Source: a virus
IMG/VR virus record: IMGVR_UViG_3300030118_001028
Location: 1 to 33,330 of that record
Length of the DNA stretch: 33,330 nt
Strand: one strand, 5' to 3'
The position numbers were made by a program, and so were the translations under genes. Shown piece after piece: positions 1 through 5,292 of this stretch. The notes beneath the pieces were generated by a model that saw nothing but the letters and a program-made list of their open reading frames with translations, had not been told where the DNA came from and ran no database searches. The number at the start of each line of letters is the position of its first letter. The stretch's first letter is position 1.

Positions 1-87
1 GACAATTTGATTGGAAAAGTAATGGAAAGCATGAAGATTATGGTATGATCGCACAGGAGGTAATACATACTTGTCCTAACGCTGTAA
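1..87. repeat. terminal redundancy, left copy (same as 33244-33330)
   Basis: These 87 bases are identical to the last 87 bases of the window. The reading frame of the giant tail gene is preserved across the junction: codons start at positions divisible by three at both ends, and the unique length is 33,243. The simplest reading is that the contig is a circular or circularly permuted genome whose ends overlap by an assembly k-mer. A genuine short direct terminal repeat is less likely because it would cut a gene. Confidence 0.95.
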
Positions 88-200
88 GCGTTCCTCAAAA
101 GGATGGAGAGATGATGGGTATAGATTATTCAAAGATGGTTCCTTTGCTCTTAAAAGAGATACAGGAGCTGAGAAAACGTGTTAAGAAACTGGAGGAATAA
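1..200 (+). CDS. C-terminus of giant tail tip/fibre protein: S74 intramolecular chaperone (continues from 33330)
   Basis: This is the last part of the gene that starts at 23178 and runs through the circle junction; the stop is TAA 198-200. The window-start codons (frame beginning at base 3) encode the core of a Peptidase_S74 chaperone domain, with the typical DYGMIAQEV strand, a GIDYSKMVPLLLKEI helix and a C-terminal coiled coil (ELRKRVKKLEE). In known members this domain helps the fibre trimerise and then cuts itself off at a Ser near its N-terminus. That Ser lies at 33171-33173 (residue about 3332), so the released chaperone would be about 90 residues. Read this entry together with the 23178-33330 feature as one gene. 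Confidence 0.92.
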   Translation, partial: QFDWKSNGKHEDYGMIAQEVIHTCPNAVSVPQKDGEMMGIDYSKMVPLLLKEIQELRKRVKKLEE

Positions 201-203
201 ATC

Positions 204-539
204 ATGGCAGCAACCTGGAAAATAGTAGAGCTTGAGCGTAACAGTAAGGCTCCAAACAAAGATGGGATTATCGTAGCGCATTGGCGTTGTGAGGATTCTG
301 AAACAGTAGGCACTGGTGAGTCTGAGGTTACACACTACGGCAGCAGTTACGGCACTTGTAGTTGGACGCCCGATTCATCAAAAGAAGGCTATATTAAATA
401 TGCTGACGTAACAGAAACAGATGTTATTGGATGGGTACAAGCATCTGAAAGTATAAGCAAAGATGACATTGAAGCAAGTGTCGCATCGCAAATAGCGGAA
501 TCTAAATCACCAAAAGTAAGCACAGGAGTACCGTGGTAA
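204..539 (+). CDS. small conserved phage protein downstream of the tail fibre, function unknown
   Basis: This 111-residue protein starts three bases after the fibre stop and overlaps the next start (TAATG at 537-541). It is soluble, with no signal peptide or membrane segment. The N-terminal two thirds alternate strands rich in aromatic residues (WKIVELERN, IIVAHWRCED, YGSSYGTCSW), suggesting a small beta fold, and a helical tail contains DDIEASVASQIAESKSP. Proteins of this look often sit just behind fibre genes in marine siphophages, so a fibre-associated or chaperone-like role is conceivable. No function can be assigned from sequence. The start has a usable ribosome site (ggagg at 191-195). 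Confidence 0.75.
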   Translation: MAATWKIVELERNSKAPNKDGIIVAHWRCEDSETVGTGESEVTHYGSSYGTCSWTPDSSKEGYIKYADVTETDVIGWVQASESISKDDIEASVASQIAESKSPKVSTGVPW

Positions 540-841
540 TGAGCACTAGTAATATACAAGTACCTACTTGGGCTTTACCGCTTATAGTAAGCGTGTTTGT
601 AGGAGCCGTATCGTACGGTGCTGCAACTGCCGAAGGACAAGCAACAGCGAAAGAAGTCGAGCGCGTTGGCAAGATTGCTACTACGGTACAAGCCGAAGCG
701 CAGAAAAATGGTAAACAAATTGCACTGAATCAACAAGCTATTCAGCAAATAGCAGATGGACTCAAAGCACAACAAAAGTTAGCAGAAAGTTCAGATGCCA
801 AATTAGGCAAGCTCATCGAGATAATGTTGGAAAAAGATTGA
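539..841 (+). CDS. single-TM coiled-coil protein, holin-like or spanin-like candidate
   Basis: I use ATG 539 rather than GTG 533: the AGGAG at 524-528 is 10 bases before 539 but only 4 before 533, and TAATG coupling to the previous stop is typical. The resulting 100 residues begin with a short polar stretch. A membrane segment follows at about residues 10-30 (WALPLIVSVFVGAVSYGAA). Then comes a long Gln/Ala-rich helix with heptad character (residues 35-95). The topology resembles accessory holins with one TM and a cytoplasmic coiled coil (XhlA-like), and it sits at the head of the lysis cassette. Sequence similarity to a named family is not evident, so the role is inferred. Confidence 0.6.
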   Translation: MSTSNIQVPTWALPLIVSVFVGAVSYGAATAEGQATAKEVERVGKIATTVQAEAQKNGKQIALNQQAIQQIADGLKAQQKLAESSDAKLGKLIEIMLEKD

Positions 842-1089
842 TTGCAAAATTGGCTTTTGCATTAATGATACAAATCGATTCTTCTGGTATAAATCCAGAG
901 CTAACTACTTATTGGCAACGAAAAGATCATTGTCGTTATATGGCTCAAAGTTTGATGATGCCTGGTAGATATTTCATACCTGTACAAAACGCTTATTGTA
1001 AAGTAGTATTTGTTGACGATGATCAGAAGTTATTGACATTACGGGTTAAACCGCAACCAATAGAAGAAGAAACAGAAACACCAATATAG
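838..1089 (+). CDS. unknown small protein with hydrophobic N-terminus
   Basis: This 83-residue reading begins at TTG 838 and overlaps the previous stop by four bases (TTGA). An in-frame ATG at 865 is the alternative. If TTG is used, residues 1-11 (MIAKLAFALMI) form a short hydrophobic stretch that could be a weak signal or anchor. Two Cys residues (C32, C54), several aromatics and an acidic C-terminal tail (PIEEETETPI) are visible. It lies between the coiled-coil membrane protein and the holin in a tightly packed lysis cassette, so an envelope role (spanin-like) is possible but unsupported by a motif. Confidence 0.6.
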   Translation: MIAKLAFALMIQIDSSGINPELTTYWQRKDHCRYMAQSLMMPGRYFIPVQNAYCKVVFVDDDQKLLTLRVKPQPIEEETETPI

Positions 1090-1098
1090 GAGAGTAAG

Positions 1099-1338
1099 AT
1101 GGCTGAAGATAATACAAGTCCAAAGATTGTTATAGATGACAAAGAATATTCTATAGATGATTTGTCAACAAATTGTAGAGAATTGCTTGCACAAATACAG
1201 GTTAGTAGCAACGCAATACAAATGTTTACTGCGTTAATAAATGTGGCAAAGATTGGCATTGAAGTACAGACGAAGGACTTTAGAAAGTTATTGCCAGATG
1301 ATCAAATAGAAGAGATATCGCCCGAAGAGATAAATTAA
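1099..1338 (+). CDS. small acidic protein of the K-I-x-I-D-x-K-E-Y-x-x-D-D-L-S type
   Basis: This 79-residue acidic protein has the ribosome site AGGAG at 1088-1092 and couples to the next gene through a one-base overlap (A at 1338). The N-terminal strand-turn-strand (KIVIDDKEYSIDDLS) followed by a helix (NCRELLAQIQVSSNAIQMFTAL) matches the layout of small uncharacterised proteins with an IDGKEY-like start (DUF6447-type, from memory and not confirmed). In those, a helix that can pair or oligomerise follows. No enzymatic motif is present. The lysis-cassette position is the only hint about its role. Confidence 0.7.
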   Translation: MAEDNTSPKIVIDDKEYSIDDLSTNCRELLAQIQVSSNAIQMFTALINVAKIGIEVQTKDFRKLLPDDQIEEISPEEIN

Positions 1339-1703
1339 TGTTCCAAGATCTAATACAACCTGTCGCTGGATTACTTGACAAGTTCATACCTGACGCAGAT
1401 GAAAAAGCAAGGCTATCCCATGAAATAGCCACTATGTCGGAAAAGCATCATCAAAAATTGATGTTACAGCAGATTGAACTTGCAAAGATTGAAGCAAAAG
1501 GCAGTATGTTACAGCGAACTTGGCGTCCAATGATCGGTCATTGCTGTTGGGTTGGCCTGGCATACAATGTAATCATAAGCCCGTTCCTAGGTATTTGGTT
1601 GCCCGTGCCCGAGATACAGAGCGATTTACTTTATCCCGTTTTGCTTGGAATGCTGGGAATGTCTGGGATCAGAGGAGTCGAAAGAGTTAAAGGGAAAGCG
1701 TGA
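1338..1703 (+). CDS. holin of the 3-TM gene-transfer-agent type
   Basis: This 121-residue holin forms the membrane lesion that lets the endolysin out. It matches the GTA_holin_3TM pattern in order: an amphipathic N-terminus (LIQPVAGLLDKFIPDADEK), a charged Gln/Lys/Glu-rich helix (about residues 25-55), and the hallmark W-R-P-M-I-G at 62-67. A hydrophobic segment (CCWVGLAYNVIISPFLGIWLP) follows. The C-terminal L-L-G-M-L-G-M-S-G-I-R-G-V-E-R-V-K-G matches the family end. It overlaps the preceding stop by one base and the following GTG start (GTGA at 1700-1703), so the cassette is translationally coupled. Confidence in the family is high. Confidence 0.88.
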   Translation: MFQDLIQPVAGLLDKFIPDADEKARLSHEIATMSEKHHQKLMLQQIELAKIEAKGSMLQRTWRPMIGHCCWVGLAYNVIISPFLGIWLPVPEIQSDLLYPVLLGMLGMSGIRGVERVKGKA

Positions 1704-1828
1704 GTTGGTTAGAGGATTACAACGGTGAAGGCGCGCGTTGGTGGCATGTAATAGTTTTATTTTTAGTCGTTGGTGGATTGATGACCTATGTATTATTTTT
1801 TGGGAGTGAAACAACGGAAACATTCTAA
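1700..1828 (+). CDS. 42-residue single-TM protein in the lysis cassette
   Basis: This short frame begins at GTG 1700 (GTGA overlap with the holin stop) and ends with TAA 1826-1828, whose last base is the A of the endolysin ATG. The product has a polar, Trp-rich start (SWLEDYNGEGARWW), one clear membrane segment (HVIVLFLVVGGLMTYVLFF) and a short polar tail. Exact coupling at both ends argues that it is real. It could be a small accessory holin, antiholin or pinholin-like regulator; that function is inference from place and topology. The ribosome site is weak (aaaggga about 6-10 bases upstream), consistent with reinitiation from the upstream gene. Confidence 0.7.
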   Translation: MSWLEDYNGEGARWWHVIVLFLVVGGLMTYVLFFGSETTETF

Positions 1829-2229
1829 TGTTATTTGGTAAAGACAAGCATAGATATTTTTCACAAGATGAATTACGCTGTAAGTGTGGTTGTGCGAGAT
1901 ACTTTTTTGATGATAAGACTTTGAAAGTATTGAACAAAATACGAGAATCTTGTAACTTTCCGTTTGTTGTATCAAGTGGATACCGTTGTGAACAACATCC
2001 TGTAGAAGCAAAAAAATTAAAGGCTGGTAAAAAAATTGGCACTCATGGACATGGTAAAGCTGTTGATATATTATGTGATGGAGAACAAGCGCTAAAATTA
2101 TTATTTTATGCACAAGCGCATGGTATAACGCGTATAGGTGTAAAACAAAAAGGCAGAAATAGATTTATACATTTAGACACTTGTGAAGAGTCTGAAGGAT
2201 TCCCGACCCAAGCCATCTGGTCGTACTGA
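1828..2229 (+). CDS. endolysin: M15-family (Peptidase_M15_3-like) zinc peptidase
   Basis: This 133-residue protein most likely cleaves peptide bonds in the peptidoglycan stem or cross-bridge at the end of infection. The M15 layout is complete: N-terminal F-S-x-D-E-L-R-C-K-C-G, central V-V-S-S-G-Y-R-C (47-54), the zinc/substrate motif T-H-G-H-G-K-A-V-D-I (H73 and D80 as ligands) and the final I-H-L-D (H115, D117). There is no signal peptide, so export depends on the holin. The gene overlaps the preceding 42-residue ORF by one base and is the last gene before a strong terminator, closing the late operon. Extra Cys residues (18, 20, 22) near the N-terminus are shared by many small members of the family. 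Confidence 0.9.
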   Translation: MLFGKDKHRYFSQDELRCKCGCARYFFDDKTLKVLNKIRESCNFPFVVSSGYRCEQHPVEAKKLKAGKKIGTHGHGKAVDILCDGEQALKLLFYAQAHGITRIGVKQKGRNRFIHLDTCEESEGFPTQAIWSY

Positions 2230-2245
2230 TTTTCAATACCCCCTT

Positions 2246-2268
2246 GCCCTCGTTAAGAGGGCTTTTTT
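2246..2268 (+). terminator. rho-independent terminator ending the late operon
   Basis: A perfect 6-bp stem GCCCTC/GAGGGC (2246-2251 with 2257-2262) with loop GTTAA is followed at once by six Ts (2263-2268). It lies 17 bases after the endolysin stop and before the early promoter region. Confidence 0.9.
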
Positions 2269-2269
2269 A

Positions 2270-2307
2270 TTTACATTTACTATCCCGTAGTTTACACTTA
2301 TGTTAAC
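2270..2307 (+). promoter_or_regulatory. candidate early promoter overlapping a palindromic operator
   Basis: A TTTACA box at 2270-2275 is spaced 17 bases from TACACT at 2293-2298, which suits a sigma-70-type promoter though the -10 match is only moderate. Over the -10 lies the imperfect palindrome GTTTAC-acttat-GTTAAC (2290-2307). It has the same half-site and 6-base spacing as perfect or near-perfect copies at 3724-3741 and 8833-8850. An ATTTACTATCCC 12-mer (2275-2286) recurs at 8594-8605. The start of the ERF gene is at 2319 with GGGAG at 2308-2312. The likely binder is the Cro-like protein at 3522-3722; that link is inferred. Confidence 0.5.
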
Positions 2308-2318
2308 GGGAGAGTCAT

Positions 2319-3071
2319 ATGCAAACAAGTGAATCAATAAAACAAATATCTAAGAGTTTAGTCAAAGCGCAATCAGAAATTGGTGGTGCAGTAAAAGATA
2401 AACAAAACACTTTTTTCAATAGTAGTTATGCAACATTGGGCGCTGTTATTGAGGCTGCAAAACCATCTTTAATACAAAACAAACTTTGTGTTATACAGAA
2501 TCCTTACAATGAAGCAAATGCCGTTGGTATCGAGACAGTAATCTTACATGAGTCTGGAGAATACATAGCAGAGAGATTTGCAATGCCTTGGAAAAAAGTA
2601 GATCCAACAGAACAAGGCAAATTGATTTCGTATGCTAGGAGGTACGCACTTATGTCAATGTTAAACATACCAATGGTAGATAACGATTTTCAGTCTAAAG
2701 CTTTAGTTAAGGGATTTGGATTAAATTATACAGAAGAGGAAAAAGAAATATTTGATGCTTGTATTGAGAATGACGATGCGAGAAGTGCAAGTGCCTTAGA
2801 GCAAACAGCAACGGAACGAGCGCAGATAGATTTATATAAAACGATTGATAGTGGGATGCGCCATGCAACAAAGCAGAAACATAGGAAGTTAGTGCGTGAT
2901 GGACAGAAAATGTGGCTAGAGATTGTCATGGATGTTTTGGAATTAGTAGAAGCAGAAAACAATCATGATTTAAGTGCCTATTTGGAAAACTTTCAGAATC
3001 ATGAAAGAAAACATTTAGGTAATCTTGTGGGTGAGGATATATCTAAAAAAATATACAAGATGTTAAATTAA
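2319..3071 (+). CDS. erf: ERF-family single-strand annealing recombinase
   Basis: This 250-residue protein anneals complementary single strands during phage recombination and genome circularisation. The ERF domain covers about residues 1-125: the N-x-x-x-x-S-S-Y-A-T-L-G-A-V-I-E-A-A-K-P strand-helix (about 30-49), L-C-V-I-Q (56-60), and the hallmark G-K-L-I-S-Y-A-R-R-Y-A-L (100-111), then a DND acidic end (121-123). The C-terminal half (about 130-250) is helical and charged, resembling no family I can name, and may contact other recombination proteins. It is the first gene after the early promoter and is followed 9 bases later by an SSB-like gene, a common pairing with annealing proteins. Confidence 0.85.
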   Translation: MQTSESIKQISKSLVKAQSEIGGAVKDKQNTFFNSSYATLGAVIEAAKPSLIQNKLCVIQNPYNEANAVGIETVILHESGEYIAERFAMPWKKVDPTEQGKLISYARRYALMSMLNIPMVDNDFQSKALVKGFGLNYTEEEKEIFDACIENDDARSASALEQTATERAQIDLYKTIDSGMRHATKQKHRKLVRDGQKMWLEIVMDVLELVEAENNHDLSAYLENFQNHERKHLGNLVGEDISKKIYKMLN

Positions 3072-3080
3072 GGAGAGGTT

Positions 3081-3425
3081 ATGACTAAAGGGATAAATTT
3101 GCGTATTAATGTATCAAGAATTGACAAGAGTAAACTATTTCACGGTAAAAAAGGTGTGTATTTAGACATGACTTTGTTTTTAAATGATGAACTTAGTCAA
3201 GATGGAAACAATGGTTTGATCAAGCAGAGTCAGACGAAACAAGAGAGAGAAGACAAGGTTCAAGCTCGAATCTTGGGTGACGCAAAAATATTTTGGACAT
3301 CTGAAAAAAATGCAGAAGTCAAAAAATCAGAAGAAGTAGAAAAAAAGAAACAACCAGAGAAGCAAGAACAAAAAGAGGAACAAAAATTAAAAGACACGTT
3401 TTTTGATGATGATATTCCATTCTAA
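3081..3425 (+). CDS. SSB-like single-stranded DNA-binding protein with acidic tip
   Basis: This 114-residue protein has an N-terminal part (1-72) that reads as a small beta barrel (NLRINVSRIDKSKLF, GVYLDMTLFLND, QARILGDAKIFW). A low-complexity Lys/Glu linker covers about residues 73-105. The end is T-F-F-D-D-D-I-P-F, the same kind of acidic D-D-D-I-P-F tip that bacterial SSB uses to recruit partner proteins. It sits directly behind the ERF annealing gene with a good ribosome site (AGGAG at 3071-3075). The barrel is not classical SSB in sequence, so the function rests on the tip, linker and context. Confidence 0.75.
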   Translation: MTKGINLRINVSRIDKSKLFHGKKGVYLDMTLFLNDELSQDGNNGLIKQSQTKQEREDKVQARILGDAKIFWTSEKNAEVKKSEEVEKKKQPEKQEQKEEQKLKDTFFDDDIPF

Positions 3426-3432
3426 TTAAAAA

Positions 3433-3449
3433 CCCCCCACAAAGGGGGG
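3433..3449. terminator. C6/G6 hairpin after the SSB-like gene; partial terminator or pause site
   Basis: CCCCCC-ACAAA-GGGGGG forms a perfect 6-bp GC stem 8 bases after the SSB stop. On the + strand no T tract follows; instead an A run precedes it, so the U-tract geometry is right only for transcription on the minus strand, where I see no genes. On the + strand it could act as a pause, an attenuator or an mRNA 3' end stabiliser. Confidence 0.5.
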
Positions 3450-3465
3450 GATAAACCATAGGAGA

Positions 3466-3498
3466 GTTTTTTGGTCAGTCGGGAGAACTGACGAAAAC
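3466..3498 (+). promoter_or_regulatory. hairpin in the leader of the Cro-like gene (motif A)
   Basis: GTCAGT (3474-3479) pairs with ACTGAC (3487-3492) around the loop CGGGAGA; flanking GTTTT (3466-3470) and AAAAC (3494-3498) extend the stem. It lies 24 bases upstream of the Cro-like start. The arms and loop opening closely resemble the outer arms of the structured element at 3760-3881 (GTTAGT-CGGG... ACTAAC-AAAA), with a C:G pair replaced by T:A. The loop holds a GGGAG sequence that could also compete as a ribosome-like site. Confidence 0.55.
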
Positions 3499-3521
3499 AA
3501 TATATCATAGGATGAATATTA

Positions 3522-3722
3522 ATGAAATTTTTACATATAGGTAATCAAGTGTGTAAAGCACAGAACAGACTTGGTATAAGTAACAGGGAATTTGCGCGTA
3601 GAGCAAAGACTTCACCGCAGCAAATACTTAGATGGCGTAATAATGCCAACATGAAATTTCACACTATAGAAAGAGTTTGTGAATCTCTAGATATAGATAT
3701 TTATAACTTTTTGCAAAATTAG
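3522..3722 (+). CDS. Cro/CI-type helix-turn-helix regulator
   Basis: This is a 66-residue, single-domain HTH_3-type DNA-binding protein. The five-helix fold is readable: helix 1 (IGNQVCKAQNRL), the HTH (SNREFARRAKTSPQQILRWRNN, about residues 21-42), then T-I-E-R-V-C-E-S-L-D-I-D-I-Y-N-F. It has no oligomerisation or cleavage domain, so it is Cro-like rather than a full CI repressor. AGGA at 3509-3512 gives a 9-base spacing to ATG 3522. A perfect 7-bp palindrome (TGTTTAC...GTAAACA, 3723-3742) begins right behind the stop and similar sites sit before 2319 and 8895. It probably controls the early transcription units. Confidence 0.85.
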   Translation: MKFLHIGNQVCKAQNRLGISNREFARRAKTSPQQILRWRNNANMKFHTIERVCESLDIDIYNFLQN

Positions 3723-3753
3723 TGTTTACTTTATTGTAAACATTTGATACAAA
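3723..3753 (+). promoter_or_regulatory. perfect palindromic operator overlapping a promoter-like pair
   Basis: TGTTTAC-tttatt-GTAAACA (3723-3742) is a perfect inverted repeat with 7-bp arms, the best member of the operator family. TTTACT at 3725-3730 is 17 bases from TACAAA at 3748-3753, which fits a sigma-70-like promoter reading into the structured non-coding stretch that follows. The operator would cover its -35 box. Confidence 0.55.
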
Positions 3754-3912
3754 GTCCAAGTTAGTCGGGTGTAAGGATTGAGAATTAATAAACTCAATAG
3801 CTCTAGTGACCCCTAGATAAGCACCCCTGATCAATTTGGCTATTGTGACGGATCACGACCTAGATTCTAAATACGACTAACAAAAAGCCACTAAGCAGAG
3901 AAATCCCTTAGA
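3754..3912 (+). ncRNA. candidate structured RNA (cis leader or small RNA) with multibranch fold
   Basis: There is no gene between 3723 and 3972. GTTAGTCG (3760-3767) pairs with CGACTAAC (3874-3881), closing a domain. Inside it are the hairpins ATTGAG/CTCAAT (3777-3782 with 3793-3798), TCTAG/CTAGA (3802-3806 with 3813-3817) and GTGA/TCAC (3845-3848 with 3853-3856), plus GGTG/CACC (3768-3771 with 3822-3825). A further CTAAG/CTTAG hairpin lies at 3891-3911. This density of nested complementary arms, behind a promoter-like pair, suggests a functional RNA. A replication-origin structure is an alternative. It does not fold as a tRNA. Confidence 0.5.
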
Positions 3913-3972
3913 ACGCATTTGTACGGTCAGTATAAAGGGTTATATTATCTAAAATAAATAGGGAGTATGAAA

Positions 3973-4218
3973 ATGTCACAATGTCAAAGGTTAATACGTC
4001 ATTTGAAAGATGGTCATTCTATTAATATGGAAAATGCTAGAATGATCTATTCCATAGGTAGGTTGCCAGCAAGAATTCATGAAATCAAAAACAAACCAGA
4101 GTATCGCAGTCAAATAAAAGGCTACGTATTTGAAGATAAAATAGTTACTCATAAAAATCAGTTTCAGGAAAAGTATCGCGTAAAAGAATATTGGTTGAGA
4201 AAACTAAATGATTCTTAA
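3973..4218 (+). CDS. winged-helix DNA-binding protein (HTH_39-like)
   Basis: I choose ATG 3973, because GGGAG at 3961-3965 is 7 bases before it but only one base before the ATG at 3967. The 81-residue product starts S-Q-C-Q-R-L-I-R-H-L-K-D-G-H-S-I and continues with N-M-E-N-A-R-M-I-Y-S-I-G-R-L-P-A-R-I-H-E-I-K. This matches small phage winged-helix proteins (HTH_39 pattern: a helix ending L-K-x-G-x-S-I, a second helix, then the R-L-x-A-R-I-x-E-I recognition helix). A wing of hydrophobic strands follows. It overlaps the next gene by 11 bases and may form the DNA-binding half of a split replication initiator. Confidence 0.7.
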   Translation: MSQCQRLIRHLKDGHSINMENARMIYSIGRLPARIHEIKNKPEYRSQIKGYVFEDKIVTHKNQFQEKYRVKEYWLRKLNDS

Positions 4219-4591
4219 ATCTGGTAAAGAATGGACTCCAGCTGAAGAAGATGTAATACAATGGCAACGATCATACCCGAGGGTAGATGTTCATAGAGAA
4301 TTAGCTGCAATGGATGAATGGTTGTACGCTAATCCAAAACGCAGAAAGACCCAAACAGGAATTAAAAGATTTGTTAATGGTTGGTTAAATCGTGCGGATC
4401 AAACAGGAGGCCAATCCCCATTTACCAAACAATCTAATCAATCTTCTATTCGTGATCGCAGCTTAGCAATGTCCTTAACAGATATTTCATGGTTAGACGA
4501 AGCAGACAAAGAGAGTATGCGTAAATATTATCTTAACAAATGCGGATATTATTGGGATAATGGCTGGCATGGTAATTATCCAGGTAAATAA
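4208..4591 (+). CDS. helicase-loader or replisome-organiser C-terminal-like protein
   Basis: This 127-residue protein carries the motif run W-T-P-A-E-E-D-V-I-x-W-x-x-x-Y-P-x-V-D-V-x-x-E-L-x-x-M-x-x-W-L-x-x-N-P-x-R-R-K-T-x-x-G-I-x-R-F-V-x-x-W-L-N-R-A (residues 9-62). This run is seen at the C-terminus of many phage replication-organiser proteins. A polar linker follows, and then a second helical part ending Y-Y-x-x-x-W-H-G-N-Y. In typical members this domain follows a winged helix in the same chain; here the winged helix is the separate overlapping gene upstream. The role in loading the host helicase is inference. Confidence 0.6.
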   Translation: MILKSGKEWTPAEEDVIQWQRSYPRVDVHRELAAMDEWLYANPKRRKTQTGIKRFVNGWLNRADQTGGQSPFTKQSNQSSIRDRSLAMSLTDISWLDEADKESMRKYYLNKCGYYWDNGWHGNYPGK

Positions 4592-4594
4592 ATT

Positions 4595-4855
4595 TTGTCG
4601 AAGGCTAGTGTTGCCAGAAAACTAATTTATAAAGGACGCAGAAAAAATATGATTTCTGGTGATCTTTACACAATTCGAGAATTAAGTGATTTAAGTGGAT
4701 TAAGTGTTGCCACTCTCGATTATAGATTAAAAGAACTTGATTACGTTACTGACGCGCTTCTGTGCGAGAAATACCGCAAAACAAAACCAAAACCAACCAA
4801 AGGGCTGGCTCAAAGCATATCTCGTACTTGGTTAAAAAAGAGGTTAGTGAAGTGA
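4595..4855 (+). CDS. small HTH DNA-binding protein
   Basis: This 86-residue protein reads from TTG 4595. ATG 4649 is the alternative start (AGGA at 4633-4636, a long spacing). A helix-turn-helix is visible in T-I-R-E-L-S-D-L-S-G-L-S-V-A-T-L-D-Y-R-L-K-E-L (about residues 26-49), of the MerR or winged type. A basic tail is rich in Lys/Pro (KYRKTKPKPTKG, KKRLVK). It sits between the replication-organiser-like gene and the NinB-like gene and overlaps the latter (GTGA at 4852-4855). It could be a regulator or an origin-binding factor. Confidence 0.6.
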   Translation: MSKASVARKLIYKGRRKNMISGDLYTIRELSDLSGLSVATLDYRLKELDYVTDALLCEKYRKTKPKPTKGLAQSISRTWLKKRLVK

Positions 4856-5292
4856 CCAGCTTTTATTTATATAGATCTAAAAAAGATTATCAAGATAAAA
4901 AAGAATATCTTGAAAGACATATTTATGATTGGAACTTTGCAACTCCCCTTAAGATAGAACTTAAACCATATAGAAATCCAAGATCAATATCTCAAAATTC
5001 TTTGTTTCATAAATGGTGTAAAGAAATTAGCGATAAGTTTATTGAACGCGTAGAGAACGCAAGTCCAGAAAATATAAAGTTGTATTTAAAGCATATGTTT
5101 TTAGGAACGGAAAGTCTTGTTTTAGGTAACACCGTAATAAAAGATCAAGTTAAGCAATCGAGCAAGTTAGATGTTGGTGAGATGTTACATTTTATGGATC
5201 AAATATACCATTGGTCGTTAGATCATGGGATCATTTTGACTGTTCCAGAAGACAGCGATTATCAAAAACAAAAGGCGTTGCAGAATGAGTAG
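4852..5292 (+). CDS. ninB: NinB-like recombination protein
   Basis: I place the start at GTG 4852, which overlaps the preceding stop (GTGA) and has AAGAGG 8 bases upstream; the longer frame from 4762 would overlap the upstream gene by 94 bases. The product is then 146 residues, which as I recall is also the length of lambda NinB. The family core is clear: P-L-K-I-E-L-K-P-Y-R-N-P-R-S-I-S-Q-N-S-L-F-H-K-W-C-K-E-I (about residues 36-63), K-x-Y-L-K-x-M-F-L and a C-terminal L-x-x-x-E-M-x-x-F-M-D-Q-I-Y. NinB binds single-stranded DNA and modulates annealing-type recombination, consistent with the ERF and SSB-like genes upstream. Confidence 0.78.
   Translation: MTSFYLYRSKKDYQDKKEYLERHIYDWNFATPLKIELKPYRNPRSISQNSLFHKWCKEISDKFIERVENASPENIKLYLKHMFLGTESLVLGNTVIKDQVKQSSKLDVGEMLHFMDQIYHWSLDHGIILTVPEDSDYQKQKALQNE

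Noticed and set aside
3433-3449. Minus-strand terminator geometry (GC stem followed by T run on the minus strand)
   Set aside because: No minus-strand gene ends here, so I treat it as a + strand pause or stability hairpin instead.
3767-3826. tRNA-like arrangement (GGGTG...CACCC with inner hairpins)
   Set aside because: The acceptor stem would have only five pairs, the middle loop has 10 bases, and there is no T-loop or D-arm consensus.
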